This document shows positions 33,017 through 42,769 of a stretch of DNA of 64,000 nt, piece by piece (positions within the stretch are counted from its first letter, which is position 1; each line of letters starts with the position of its first letter). The translations under genes were made by a program, and so were the position numbers. The notes under the pieces were generated by a model. That model saw nothing but the letters and a program-made list of their open reading frames with translations, ran no database searches and was not told the origin of the DNA. This DNA is from Bullera alba (taxonomy: Eukaryota > Basidiomycota > Tremellomycetes > Tremellales > Bulleraceae). The stretch lies in NCBI GenBank assembly GCA_001600095.1, contig BCIX01000001.1, forward strand, positions 5,791,198 to 5,855,197, written 5' to 3'.

Positions 33017-34781
33017 ATGAACCCTCTCAAAGCTTGGACGCCCGGACCGGGACCATTGTACACTGCCATCACGTCGACATGGACCGGCCTGGGGCTCAAC
33101 CCTCCTCCTATCGAGTACAGGACTTGGGTTCCCGGAAGCAGTGCGCTCAGCACCAACAAGGCCGTCGTGGCTGCTATTGGCACATACCTCCTGGTCATCT
33201 TTGGCGGAAGGGAGATTATGCGGTAAGTCAGGTAGTCACCTCGTCGTCCGCGTCCGCAGATCATTTGGTACTGTGTGTTGGTACAGGCCACACATCATGA
33301 AGCGCGATCAAACGTCCGAAACGCGGTATCTCGACATTACGCGAAGGAAACACGTAGAAAGCACGCGTTTAGAATCCAAGCTGACATTGATAAAATAGAT
33401 CTAGACCAGCATACAAGCTCACCACGTTGTTCCAAATCCACAACCTCCTCCTCACCTCCATCTCGGGTCTCCTCCTCCTTCTCATGCTCGAGGAGATGTA
33501 AGTGGAGCTTTTGCCAAGAAGTCTTCGCCGTGCCTTGCTGACATCTCGCGCCAGTGTCCCTCTTTACCTCAAACATGGTTTCTACTGGTCCATCTGCAAC
33601 CCGACCGCGTTTACCCCAGTGCGTATCATTGACTGCTCCGGTCGCGTTCTTCGTTCTGCTACAAGCACGGTGCTGACCTACCGTATAGCGTCTCGTCACC
33701 TACTACATGATCAACTACTACATCAAGTATGTCGAGCTCATCGACACTGTCTTCCTTGTCCTCAAGAAGAAGCCCCTTGGTGCGTATCGCCGAGTATTGG
33801 GACAAGATCTGTTTCCTGACCTATTTACAGCTTTCCTTCACGTCTTCCACCACGCAGCCACTGCCGTTCTGTGCTACACCCAGCTCAACGGAGAGACCTC
33901 TGTGGTGAGTACCATTGATCCCGGATCCACGGCCGAAGAGAGCTGAACATATTGCCTCTCAAGCAATGGGTTGTCATCACACTCAACCTGCTCGTTCACG
34001 TCATCATGTGTGAGTGGAGACTATCAGCAGATGAGTAGAGCGGAAATTGACAAAACGACAGACTACTACTACTACGCTACCGCGGGTGGTGCCAGGTTCT
34101 GGGTAAGTTCGAGCGGCGGCGCGATGATCTCTGTGTCTGAGCTGACTCGCACCTCACAGTGGAAGAAATATCTCACGACTTTGCAAATCACCCAGTTCAT
34201 CATCGACATTTGCATCGTCTACTTTGCCAGTGAGTCCAGATCGGATCCTTTCCAGTGCATCCCTACGACAGTCGCAATGAGAACATCACTGATGCACGAT
34301 CATAGCCTACCAGCACTTTGTCCACGCTCACCTCCCATTCCTGCCAAGACTGGTCAACTCCGACTGCACTGGCGGTGAAGGTGCTGCTCTGTTCGGTGCC
34401 TTCATCCTGACCTCTTACCTCTTCCTCTTCATCGCGTGAGTGCTCATACCCAAAAGCTATCGGCCCCTTTATGAATACGAATACTGACATTAACAAATCA
34501 GCTTCTACCGGGCTACCTACAAGAAGACTGGGTGAGTACACCTAATGGACTGGCTCGGGTACCGCCAGCTGATGCCTAATGTAGAAGCGCCTCCAAGTCC
34601 GCCAAGAAGGCCTCGGAGCAGCTTGCCAACAGCAGCGCCGCCTCTGACATCCGAGGGTCCAGCCAGAGCAAGGTGAGCGAAGCCGCGGCTAGTGGAGACC
34701 GTGGTCGGACTGCTGACGATGTAGCAGTAGGTCATCAAGACAGACAGTAGAGGGACGGTGGTGATTACCGAAGTGCATTGA
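33017..34781 (+). CDS. ELO family fatty-acid elongase
   Basis: This ER membrane condensing enzyme adds malonyl-CoA to acyl-CoA for long and very-long-chain fatty acids used in sphingolipids. The His box is [11 protein letters not shown]. Other family blocks are [22 protein letters not shown] before it, [18 protein letters not shown] after it, and [15 protein letters not shown]. About seven membrane helices are evident. At least eight introns split the gene; the first is long, about 33223-33405. The last intron ends in three stacked acceptors (TAG CAG TAG at 34722-34730). Only the third gives the tail [16 protein letters not shown]; the others stop at once. The chain length specificity cannot be read here. 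Confidence 0.92.
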
Positions 34782-35181
34782 CGCTTTGACACGAGAGTGA
34801 GACCCTGGGGAGCGTGGATGAGTCGTCGCAGAAGAGTGATCAGGGAGGCATCAGAGGAGAGGAGTACGGAGGTGCATTTGGCGACGAGGGCCAGCAGGAC
34901 AATTTCGCAATGTCACAACCGAGAAGAAGAACGGGCGGGACTGTAGGAGAGTGTAGAACGAGGAGGTAGTAATGGAGTACCTTCAGGTATTTTAATGTTG
35001 GAGGCGTTCTTCACCAGTTTCGGTATCCTGTATCGGGTATTCACTAGTTCTCTTTCGCGCATTTCCCACCATTATACACACAGCACACGATTCCCCGCAT
35101 CATGCATGACAGATCCTCGCGATCGATTGCTATTACACACACGAGGGCCGAGAATGTCGTCTCGCTAACACAGGACCGCGT
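34782..35181. other. Convergent 3' regions, elongase / PER1
   Basis: The two flanking genes end towards each other. No coding sequence was supported. The region is rich in GAG and GGAG on the plus strand. Confidence 0.45.
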
Positions 35182-36660
35182 TCAATCCTGTCGCTCAGGC
35201 TTGGGGCTTTTACCTGGACTTCTGCCCGGACTACCTCTTCGTTGGGGAGGGGCCGTAGCTGCCAACTTGGCAAATGTCGGTGTGTAGTTAAACGTCGGGG
35301 TGACTGGAGCCCTTGTAATGGCAATCGGATTGAAGTTGATGTTCTCGTTGCTCTTGGTCTCGCCGAACAACCCAAGATTCGGGTTCGGTGTACCCGGGTG
35401 TCTATCCGCTGAGACGGGGTACGACGTTGCGCCGGAGGATGGAGGTGGGAGTGTCTTCGAAGTTGGAGGATGACCCAATACAGCGCCCTCGTATTCGATG
35501 GCGTCGTCGTAGAAAAAATCCCACCAGACGGATGCTATGGGGATTGTAGCTGCGTGCCAGAGCGAATGGGCATCAACGACCCTCCACCAGGGAGCGAAAT
35601 CGAACAACTCTAGACCCATGGCCAATGTCGTCACAACAACCAAGAACAGTGGTTGAATGACATGAATAGGTCGATAGACGATCGGATCGTGAGGGGGGTA
35701 TGCGACGGGATAACTGAGAGAGTATCGACCGCCAAGCAAGTTGAGCGTGGGATACCTGAATTTGAAGGAGAACACCCATATGATCCAGAGGGCGTTCTGT
35801 GCGAGAGCCATCGCGACGACAAATTTGGTGTGGTAGCCATAGGGGAATTGACCCAATGGGAAGGATAGGAGGTATGAAAAGTGGGAAATGACCAGCAAGG
35901 CGATACCGACGACAACCGGGTAGACGAGGCGAGAAGTCGAATTTGGCGATTGGAGTCCAAGTGTTCGCAACGAGACGTACAAGAGCGACATAGCAACGGT
36001 AATTGTAGCCGAGAAGTAGTCCATCCTCTCGGTGAACGGGGTGTCTGGGTATACGGGTTAGCCTCTTCTCTCGGAAAATGTGTCGGGAGCAGCGCTTGAT
36101 ACACACCGTGACCCGACGAGACTCACCTCGAGAATGGAACACCGAGCTCCATATCCAAGTGTTGATCTGGGCCCAACCAGCCAGCTCCAACCATTTTCGC
36201 AGCTTGTTCTCACGTCGAACTCGTCTTCGGAGCGTTCTCACACCACGCCAATTGATCCACAGATTGCCCAGCGACATGAGGACCGAGAATGGCTCTTGAA
36301 TCGGACCTAGCCGGTAGAATGGCCATTTCCCATAGACTATAATCACCCACACTTGTCAATTCCAAGGCTGGGGATACAGAGAGTGACTGCCCACTCACAT
36401 TGATACCACTTTGACCCCTCACGGATGTTGTCGGTGAAGCTATGCGCACACTTGTATTTGCAGTCTGCCTCGCATGTCCATCCGAAAGCTCGTAGGTACC
36501 CCGCAATGGGCGGCTGCGATGGGTCACATTGCGAAGCTCCGCAGGACCGTAGGCAGTGCTGAAATGTGGGATTCCGATCTCCAATTGAGGCATGGACGAC
36601 GACCGTCAGGAACACCAGAACGAGCAATAATGATGCCCAGGTCCGGCTCAAGCTAGTCAT
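35182..36660 (-). CDS. PER1: Per1/PGAP3 GPI-anchor remodelling lipase
   Basis: Per1 removes the sn-2 fatty acid of GPI anchors in the ER before a saturated chain is added. A signal peptide (MTSLSRTWASLLLVLVFLTVVVHA) is followed by a Cys-rich lumenal part, FQHCLRSCGASQC and WTCEADCKYKCAH. Then YGKWPFYRLGPIQEPFSVLMSLGN starts the seven-helix CREST core. Conserved polar residues appear in WSSVFHSRD and WRVVDAHSLWHAATIP. The tail after WWDFFYDD is disordered. Three exons are used: about 36660-36400, 36339-36128 and 36041-35182. The start at 36660 gives the signal peptide, supporting it. Confidence 0.92.
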
Positions 36661-37314
36661 AGCGGGCGACTTGGTTTTGATGAGTACTCAAGGCAAGGTA
36701 GATGTTGATAGATGGCTCCCTGCCCATGTAGTTACCAGGGGTCCTGGGGATGCCCATCCGGGAACGAGCGAGCTTGCCGCAGATCTCAGGAACGAGCCAC
36801 GTGGCTGCCCTGGAAATGGGAGTTGACTCGCGCGTGCAGCGCAATCGATCGATGTCGATTGGAGATTGATTAATGGAGACGCTGTGTCCAGCCAGGTCCA
36901 GCCAGATTTCTAGACGTTGACAACATCTAGGTCAGCTTACAGCGAGTACCCATCGCCATAGCACCACTCGTCGAGTCGAATCCGGCCTCCCTGGTATCAT
37001 GATTGCTTGAGTATGACTGCCTCCGATCTCTCGAGACGCTGTGTCGAACCCGGGAGCCTTGAATATGGTGAGTAGATCTACAGATATCTACAGTTCTGGG
37101 GACTGGTACCCAGGCCATGCGCGCAGCGGAGCGACGTGTATCTTACTGTCATGATGTTGACCATGGCTTTATGGTAGTACAGTCATACCATGAACAGGAA
37201 TCCCAGAATAGCTGGTGACATCACAAAACTACGAGAAATACGAATCTACGGCAATCTGACCTAATTCACAAGAGTCTGGAGACTACCTGACGACTACGAA
37301 GTAGTGAATACGGG
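36661..37314. other. PER1 promoter region
   Basis: About 650 bases with no supported gene. A T-loop-like string GTGTCGAACCCGGGA near 37041 was examined as a tRNA and rejected for lack of an A box and cloverleaf. Confidence 0.45.
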
Positions 37315-38529
37315 CTACTCCTCGGTGTGTGAGGTTTGGTCCAAGCTGTCAGGAGCAGTGCTTCTCCCATTCCCGACAGAAGTCTTCCCACCGCTCGGTC
37401 TTGACGTAGATCCAGATCTCTGGCTGATTTTGAAATCAGTGGCGAGCTTGTCATGTTTCTTGGCAAGCATGGAGTACAACTCGCTCAGAGATTCGTTCTG
37501 CTGTTGCAGTTTACGGATTTGGTCGCTCAACCCGTCGAATTCTTTGCGCGAAACACAGTTGGTGTGCGAACCATCTCTGCTAGCGCCTTCCGATCCGGGC
37601 GCCGGCATCAGTCGTCGACGCTTCTGGCTGGCTTCGGAGGAGTTCAGGTAACTCTCAAATAACGCGGGGATAGACGGGGTGACCTGCTTGAGGATGGTCG
37701 GGATGAGTTTGCTGATGTCGACTTGGTACTCATGTATGGTTGTGCCCGTGTTGGTATTTCCTTGACTGGAGCCGTGATCGACCGTTGGATATCCCGGCGA
37801 GGTGCCCCTACCAGACCCACCGCGCGAGTTGGGTCCTCGAGCCCCTCCACGATTGGGACCTCCTCTTAACGGCATGGTTTGAGTAGTTCCGGTCTGGAAT
37901 CGGCCGGACTGCGCCAAAGTGGGCTGGGAGTCGAACTCGAACTGGAGGTTTTGCCTTGCAAGGGAGACGCCGTGTGAGGTGACACTGGATCCTTGCGAGG
38001 AGTTGTGACCGGGTACAAAGATCTTCCGTCCATTCTCGACTATCACGAGGCGGCCCCAAGTGCCTGGAATGTGAGTAGACTGATCTGTATGCACTGGTCC
38101 AGTAGCTGGGGCAGTTAGAATTGCAGTATTGCCACCCCGCAACCTGTTCAGCTCCGTCTGGAGTTCGGCAATCTTCCACGCCCCCTTCGTCTCATCCCAC
38201 GACGAATCTTCACTTGTTGGTCGCTTTTTGCCGGGCACAAGTGTCAAGGCGCCTCTACTGGTAGGCTGCATTGTACCAGCGCTGGGTGCGCGACCTCCGC
38301 CTGAGGAGTTGTTGTCAGGCGTTATTCTGCTCTGATTTCTAAGTAATTCGAGGAGTCGCTTGTTCTGCTCTTCCAACATTAGCATCTCCATGCCACCCTC
38401 GGTCTGACTTGTGTCTGATGGATCTCTTGGGCGGCCGTCAGCGCTTCGGGCTCTTTGGGTTTGATAAGCCGAGCCGGGTCGGAGAGTATTGTTCACAAAC
38501 CCGAAGTTCTGGCTGGTGTTTGGGTCCAT
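37315..38529 (-). CDS. Uncharacterised intronless low-complexity protein 1
   Basis: A single reading frame of 404 codons. The N-terminus is Gln/Asn/Ser-rich; a coiled coil (MEMLMLEEQNKRLLELLRNQ) lies near residues 47-66. A Gly/Arg-rich stretch (RGGPNRGGARGPNSRGG) lies near residue 225. The Lys/Arg patch QKRRRLMPAP near 305 may be a nuclear signal, and a second coiled coil (FDGLSDQIRKLQQQNESLSELY) lies near 330. The end is QTSHTEE. It belongs to a run of three intronless minus-strand genes, unlike the intron-rich genes around it. I do not recognise a family. Confidence 0.65.
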   Translation of the reverse strand: MDPNTSQNFGFVNNTLRPGSAYQTQRARSADGRPRDPSDTSQTEGGMEMLMLEEQNKRLLELLRNQSRITPDNNSSGGGRAPSAGTMQPTSRGALTLVPGKKRPTSEDSSWDETKGAWKIAELQTELNRLRGGNTAILTAPATGPVHTDQSTHIPGTWGRLVIVENGRKIFVPGHNSSQGSSVTSHGVSLARQNLQFEFDSQPTLAQSGRFQTGTTQTMPLRGGPNRGGARGPNSRGGSGRGTSPGYPTVDHGSSQGNTNTGTTIHEYQVDISKLIPTILKQVTPSIPALFESYLNSSEASQKRRRLMPAPGSEGASRDGSHTNCVSRKEFDGLSDQIRKLQQQNESLSELYSMLAKKHDKLATDFKISQRSGSTSRPSGGKTSVGNGRSTAPDSLDQTSHTEE

Positions 38530-39085
38530 GGCGTAGTGCTGACTGTTGGGTGGTGTCCTAGTTTATCCTTACTTCAAAGAGGTGATCTGACGGTTGTGAT
38601 TCGAATCTCGGAAGGATGGGGGAATTGGAAGAAGACTTTGGTCTTGCCGCTCAGACGACCAGTCTTATGTTCAGTTGGGACCGCCTGGGACGACTGTCGC
38701 GCTGTCATTAATCTCCCCGCCCGACGCATTTCCAGGCGCTCTGCACCAATGGATCGCCGTAGGCCGACACGCGTAACAAGTGGCCTTCGAGTAGAGTACA
38801 GACTCGCCTGCGCTCGCGCGCTGTCCTTTCATCCGGTTTGGCGTTTCACCTTCCCCAAAGGAGAAGCGCTAACGCCTGAGGTAGGCGTCATCGAGGCGAC
38901 ACGCTTGATAAATGCAGCTCTTCTTATCGATCGCGCTCGCGCCTCGCCTTGGCTCGGAGTCTCTGACAAGTTCGGAGTCAAACCAGACTCTTTGGGATTC
39001 GGCATATGTGCATGACTGAATAGTCAATAGTGTGTACGTGAGAATACGGTCCTACGGATCACCTGAGCGAAGCCCCTTGGAATGG
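38530..39085. other. Intergenic between intronless genes 1 and 2
   Basis: A plus-strand frame at 38455-39015 overlaps this gap but has no family features and runs antisense into gene 1, so I do not support it. Otherwise nothing is recognised. Confidence 0.4.
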
Positions 39086-40306
39086 TCAAACGTCTCCATG
39101 AGTTCCATCACCAAACAGCGAGTCAAGGTCTCGTAGATCCTGATCAGCAGCGTTTGGGTTGGAGCCCTCAGTATGAATGGTCTTATCTGTAGTCATGGTG
39201 GATCCTGTCTTCGCCTTTTCCCTCCAGGTCTTCGCTTCGTCTTCGAGCCTCTGAATTCGGTCTTGGAGGATGTTGAGCGCCACAGATCCCTCTTCTCTCA
39301 ACATCGTCTTTTGTAACTCCTTTTCGAAGTAGATATTGACCTGTTGATGATCATCAGCCCTGGTAGATAGCTTTTCTTGAGCTTCGCCAAACTTTGCCAG
39401 CTGCGAGGATAGTTCTGCCAACAATGGTGAAATCTCGCCCAGCGTCTTCTCGGTAGCAGCGGTGTAGGCTTTCACCGCCGCTTTGCTCTGGTTGTCGATC
39501 TCGCCTCGCATCCAATCAGGCAGTTGTTGAGCCGTAGTCGTTGAGGAAGCGGTTGGAACACCTTGACCGAATGTATTCGGAGCAAATTGACTGTTGGACG
39601 GAGAGGAGAAACCGACGTGGGAGGTGTTCGACCACGGTGGATTGGAGTGGACTGGCACAGTCGGGTTGGATCCCACAGGCATCGTGCCTACTCGTCCCTG
39701 CAGTGGCACTGGTAGCAGTGAATTCTGCGGGAAGTGGGATGCCGGAGCCCCTTGCATCAATTGCGGTCCCATCACGGTCAAAAGGCCCTGGTTTGTGTTC
39801 GAGCCATAGTTCATTGGGTTCCTGGTATAGGGACCGGCGCTAACGGCACGTTTGCGCCCGCCGCTTCCGTCTTCAGCAGTGGTATCTCCGACTGTCAGCA
39901 TGTCGTATCGCCTCTTATCAGGTCTATTCGTCAGGCCAGCGTTCGCGTTCGATGTGTTGATCTGGGTCTGTGTGTTCTGCGATTGTGTCCATTGTATCTG
40001 ATTCTGTGGTAGGTACCCCGGCGGTACGAACGATGTTGCGGAAGGGGTAGTGCCGAGTTGAGACGGGTTGTAACCAGAGCTTGACATCGCGCTGTTGACC
40101 AAACCCTGGGTAAAGGCCATAAGCTGTGAGATCTGAGCCAGTCGAGCGTGTACGTCGGACGGTGCTACATTTGACGTGTTGCTTATCTGCGCAGGGCTGA
40201 ACGTCTGGACGGCGGTGGTCCCAGTAAAGCTCAGCGGTGCTGGTGACCTCGCTCTCTGCTGGGATCCCTCTGCGCCGCCTGACTGTAGGTGCTGGTTATC
40301 GGCCAT
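39086..40306 (-). CDS. Uncharacterised intronless low-complexity protein 2
   Basis: A single frame of about 406 codons, starting MADNQHLQSGG (a Met three codons upstream at 40315 is also possible). The first half is rich in Ser, Thr, Asn, Gln and Pro. A basic patch (RPDKRRYDML, then GGRKRAVSAG) lies near residues 130-160. The C-terminal third is predicted coiled coil: AELSSQLAKFGEAQEKLS and ILQDRIQRLEDEAKTWREK. The end is acidic (DLRDLDSLFGDGTHGDV). The plan, disorder then basic patch then coiled coil, is shared with its two neighbours. Function is unknown. Confidence 0.65.
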   Translation of the reverse strand: MADNQHLQSGGAEGSQQRARSPAPLSFTGTTAVQTFSPAQISNTSNVAPSDVHARLAQISQLMAFTQGLVNSAMSSSGYNPSQLGTTPSATSFVPPGYLPQNQIQWTQSQNTQTQINTSNANAGLTNRPDKRRYDMLTVGDTTAEDGSGGRKRAVSAGPYTRNPMNYGSNTNQGLLTVMGPQLMQGAPASHFPQNSLLPVPLQGRVGTMPVGSNPTVPVHSNPPWSNTSHVGFSSPSNSQFAPNTFGQGVPTASSTTTAQQLPDWMRGEIDNQSKAAVKAYTAATEKTLGEISPLLAELSSQLAKFGEAQEKLSTRADDHQQVNIYFEKELQKTMLREEGSVALNILQDRIQRLEDEAKTWREKAKTGSTMTTDKTIHTEGSNPNAADQDLRDLDSLFGDGTHGDV

Positions 40307-40713
40307 GATGATCAACGTGCAAGCTCAAATGATGGGATGTGCGGGCGAGAATTTTGGATACTGAGGGGAAAAAAATTGTCAGCTCTTCAATAGGTCTACT
40401 CCAGCAGGCCGACCACTCACCTTGTCTTCGAGAGCGAGACTCAGATAGAGGAGGGATGAGCACAAAGGTCGTTCGCCGCCACACGTGTCAAGCCCCAGTG
40501 GGACGAAACAATTGGCCTCCTTTGACGAAGTGGAGCGATCTGACGGTGCAGCGACGTCACAATGTGTTTTGATCCTTGCTTCTTGTAGACCCACCACCCA
40601 AAGCGAGCTCAACAGGCTAGGTGGCGTCAGGCAAAGTCTCAGTAATGCATGTGACATATGTAAGCTGTTCGCATTCAATTTGAGTAGTTCAGGATTTATC
40701 GTACCGATGTGGT
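40307..40713. other. Intergenic between intronless genes 2 and 3
   Basis: About 400 bases that would hold the promoter of gene 2. No coding sequence is supported. Confidence 0.4.
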
Positions 40714-41439
40714 TCAGTTGACGTCAACTAGGTTTTGATAGTGCCGAAGGGATGGGGTTAACTGTTTCAAGTGAGACGCGTTCTCAAGAATCGAGAGCCT
40801 CGTTGAGACATCCTTCATCTGTCCCATCAGCAATTGCAGTTGCGACTGGAGTTCCGATATCTCGACATCCACTTCCGTACCAGTAGAATGTCGGGTCTCA
40901 TCATGTCCATCAATGTCAATCCGTGGTCTCTTGGAGGAAGACGTCGATCCGGTGACGAAATTGGTAGTGCCCGCAGATCTTTGTTTCTTTGACTCTCTCG
41001 ATATGGTCGCCAGGACATTCCTGCTAATGTCCTGGGTGAGCTGCTGTTGCAATTTTGCGCCATAGCCTTCCAAAGGGCCACATAGGTAAACACTAAGATC
41101 GCTCTTCAGAGTGGGGATTGATGACGTGTGAAGCCACATTTGTAGATCGCGTTGTGATTGACTGATCATGTCCTGCACCTTCGTGTGTAGCCACGCTTGT
41201 AGATCGTGATGTGATTGACCAATCATGTCATACACCTGCTGAGCTGGGGCTAGAGGTTGAGATCTAGATGAGCTTTCAAAGGGGTACGACGTTCTGGGTG
41301 CGAGTAACGAGGAAGCTGCGTCTTCGATGAAAACGCCGGCCAGAACGTTGAGAGGATCGGAGGCGTCATGTTGGCCTGTATCTGCAGCAGTTGACATTGG
41401 ATGCTCCTCATTTGCCGCGTTCTCCGAATGGTCCTGCAC
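40714..41439 (-). CDS. Uncharacterised intronless protein 3, with internal repeat
   Basis: A single frame of 241 codons. An imperfect internal repeat is visible: YDMIGQSHHDLQAWLHTKV then QDMISQSQRDLQMWLHTSS, near residues 69-106. A basic patch SSKRPRIDID lies near residue 170. A coiled coil (VEISELQSQLQLLMGQMKDVSTRL) follows near 190-215. The end is HYQNLVDVN. It shares the general plan of the two genes downstream of it. Start could be Met 1 or Met 15. No family is recognised. Confidence 0.6.
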   Translation of the reverse strand: MQDHSENAANEEHPMSTAADTGQHDASDPLNVLAGVFIEDAASSLLAPRTSYPFESSSRSQPLAPAQQVYDMIGQSHHDLQAWLHTKVQDMISQSQRDLQMWLHTSSIPTLKSDLSVYLCGPLEGYGAKLQQQLTQDISRNVLATISRESKKQRSAGTTNFVTGSTSSSKRPRIDIDGHDETRHSTGTEVDVEISELQSQLQLLMGQMKDVSTRLSILENASHLKQLTPSLRHYQNLVDVN

Positions 41440-42028
41440 TGTTCGTGGGTCGTTTGTCTGTTGATCATCATGCGAAAGATCACCTCTTGTGACTTGCTTT
41501 GAGTCTCCGTCCCGGGTATTCAGATCTGGCTTGCCGTTTTTGTATGTCTTCTGGATGAACGTTGTCGAACGTCAAATATCGGTGAAAGTGAGGCAAGCCG
41601 GCTTGAGTATGTCAGCTGGATGGCATGCAGCTGACACACGAGCTCTCCCATCCCGTTGGTCGACCTTTGTTCTCGTAGAAATGTGAGAGAGGTTTTGAGA
41701 GGCTGGGGCTGGCTGGGGAGGGCTGGGGTAGCAGCAAGGTAGCAGCAAGGTAGCAGCAAGGTAGCAGCAAGGTAGCAGCAGTGCGGGAGCACGATCACCG
41801 TATGGGCTCTTCAATTCCTTCCGTTGCCACCCGGTTTCGGGGAATTCCGGGGCACCGTCCACGTGGGGTCTACGGTCCGAAGCAACCTGTCCAACCGGAA
41901 CAGCCTGATGACGAGGGCGATCACTTGGGTAGCACTGAGGGTGTGCTTCAACAACCTCCCTAATCCACCAACTAAGACCCATATACGCAACATCTTCGAC
42001 AGCACTTGACAGCTATCATCAGCCAGCT
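41440..42028. other. Intergenic with short tandem repeat
   Basis: This lies between intronless gene 3 and TMEM14, which diverge. It contains a GGCTGGGG-rich block at 41700-41728 and an 11-bp tandem repeat at 41727-41781. No gene is supported. Confidence 0.5.
41727..41781. repeat. 11-bp tandem repeat GGTAGCAGCAA, five copies
   Basis: Four perfect copies and a fifth ending CAG run head to tail over 55 bases. It is a simple minisatellite in non-coding sequence. Confidence 0.9.
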
Positions 42029-42579
42029 ATGCGGGTGAGTAGGTATAGCCCAAACTCAGCGATCAACCCTCTGACTTCTCAAAATAGGACTACGAACCCA
42101 TCACCTATGTGAGTAGGACGCTACTGTCCTGTGGAGAACCAGGATGTCGGCGGTGACCTTGCATACTGATGCTCTTGTCAGTTGTCCGTCGCATCGATCA
42201 TTGGGGGTGTGACGGCGTATACGCGCCGTAACTCGTTACCCTCGCTGGTCGCCTCGTTGGGCTTGGGCGGTGTCATGGCCATGAGCGGGATGAGAGTGAG
42301 AGACGGCCTGAACTATGGATTGGAGGGTGCTGCCGGTGGGTCATAAGGCCTTATGAGATGATTTTCGCTGACGAAAAGACAGCTAGTTCATTAGCTCTGC
42401 TGATCCCTACCGCAAAGTGAGTAGCGAAGACAAACCCATAAAAACATCCTCGTATGGCATTTACTGACCGGATGTTTAGACGAGCAATCGCTACAAGAGC
42501 ACCTATTCCATCGGTCATCGCTCTCCTAGCCACCGCAACCACCGGATTCTACGCAAAGGAGATCGCCGAGAGATATTGA
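42029..42579 (+). CDS. TMEM14 family membrane protein
   Basis: This small protein has four membrane helices and Gly/Ala-rich packing, as in TMEM14/FAX proteins that move haem precursors or fatty acids across mitochondrial or plastid membranes. Visible segments are LSVASIIGGVTAYTRR, SLPSLVASLGLGGVMAMSGM and PSVIALLATATTGFYAKEIAERY. Exons are 42029-42034, 42088-42108, 42182-42335, 42383-42416 and 42480-42579, giving 104 residues. The first coding exon is only six bases (Met-Arg) and the second 21 bases, an extreme split. It is convergent with the ALKBH7-like gene. Its substrate is unknown here. Confidence 0.85.
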
Positions 42580-42769
42580 TGTCGATTTGAGATTTGAGAA
42601 TGGACCAGGAGTCAGTCGGATTCCGAAAGGACGTGGCAGAGACCTCAGACCACCGACCAATTGCGAGCGGTCGCGCCTGTACAGTATACAGTCACGAGGA
42701 AGTTGGACAGACATGCATTTATTGACTACATACAGGGTTATCATGGAACAAGGCACCACAGGGAGGTCC

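Noticed and set aside
37030..37060. T-loop-like string GTCGAACCCGGGA as a tRNA
   Set aside because: No A box, no acceptor-stem pairing and no cloverleaf could be built on either strand.
38455..39015. A 186-codon plus-strand frame
   Set aside because: It is antisense to the start of intronless gene 1 and has no domain, signal peptide or membrane segment that supports it.
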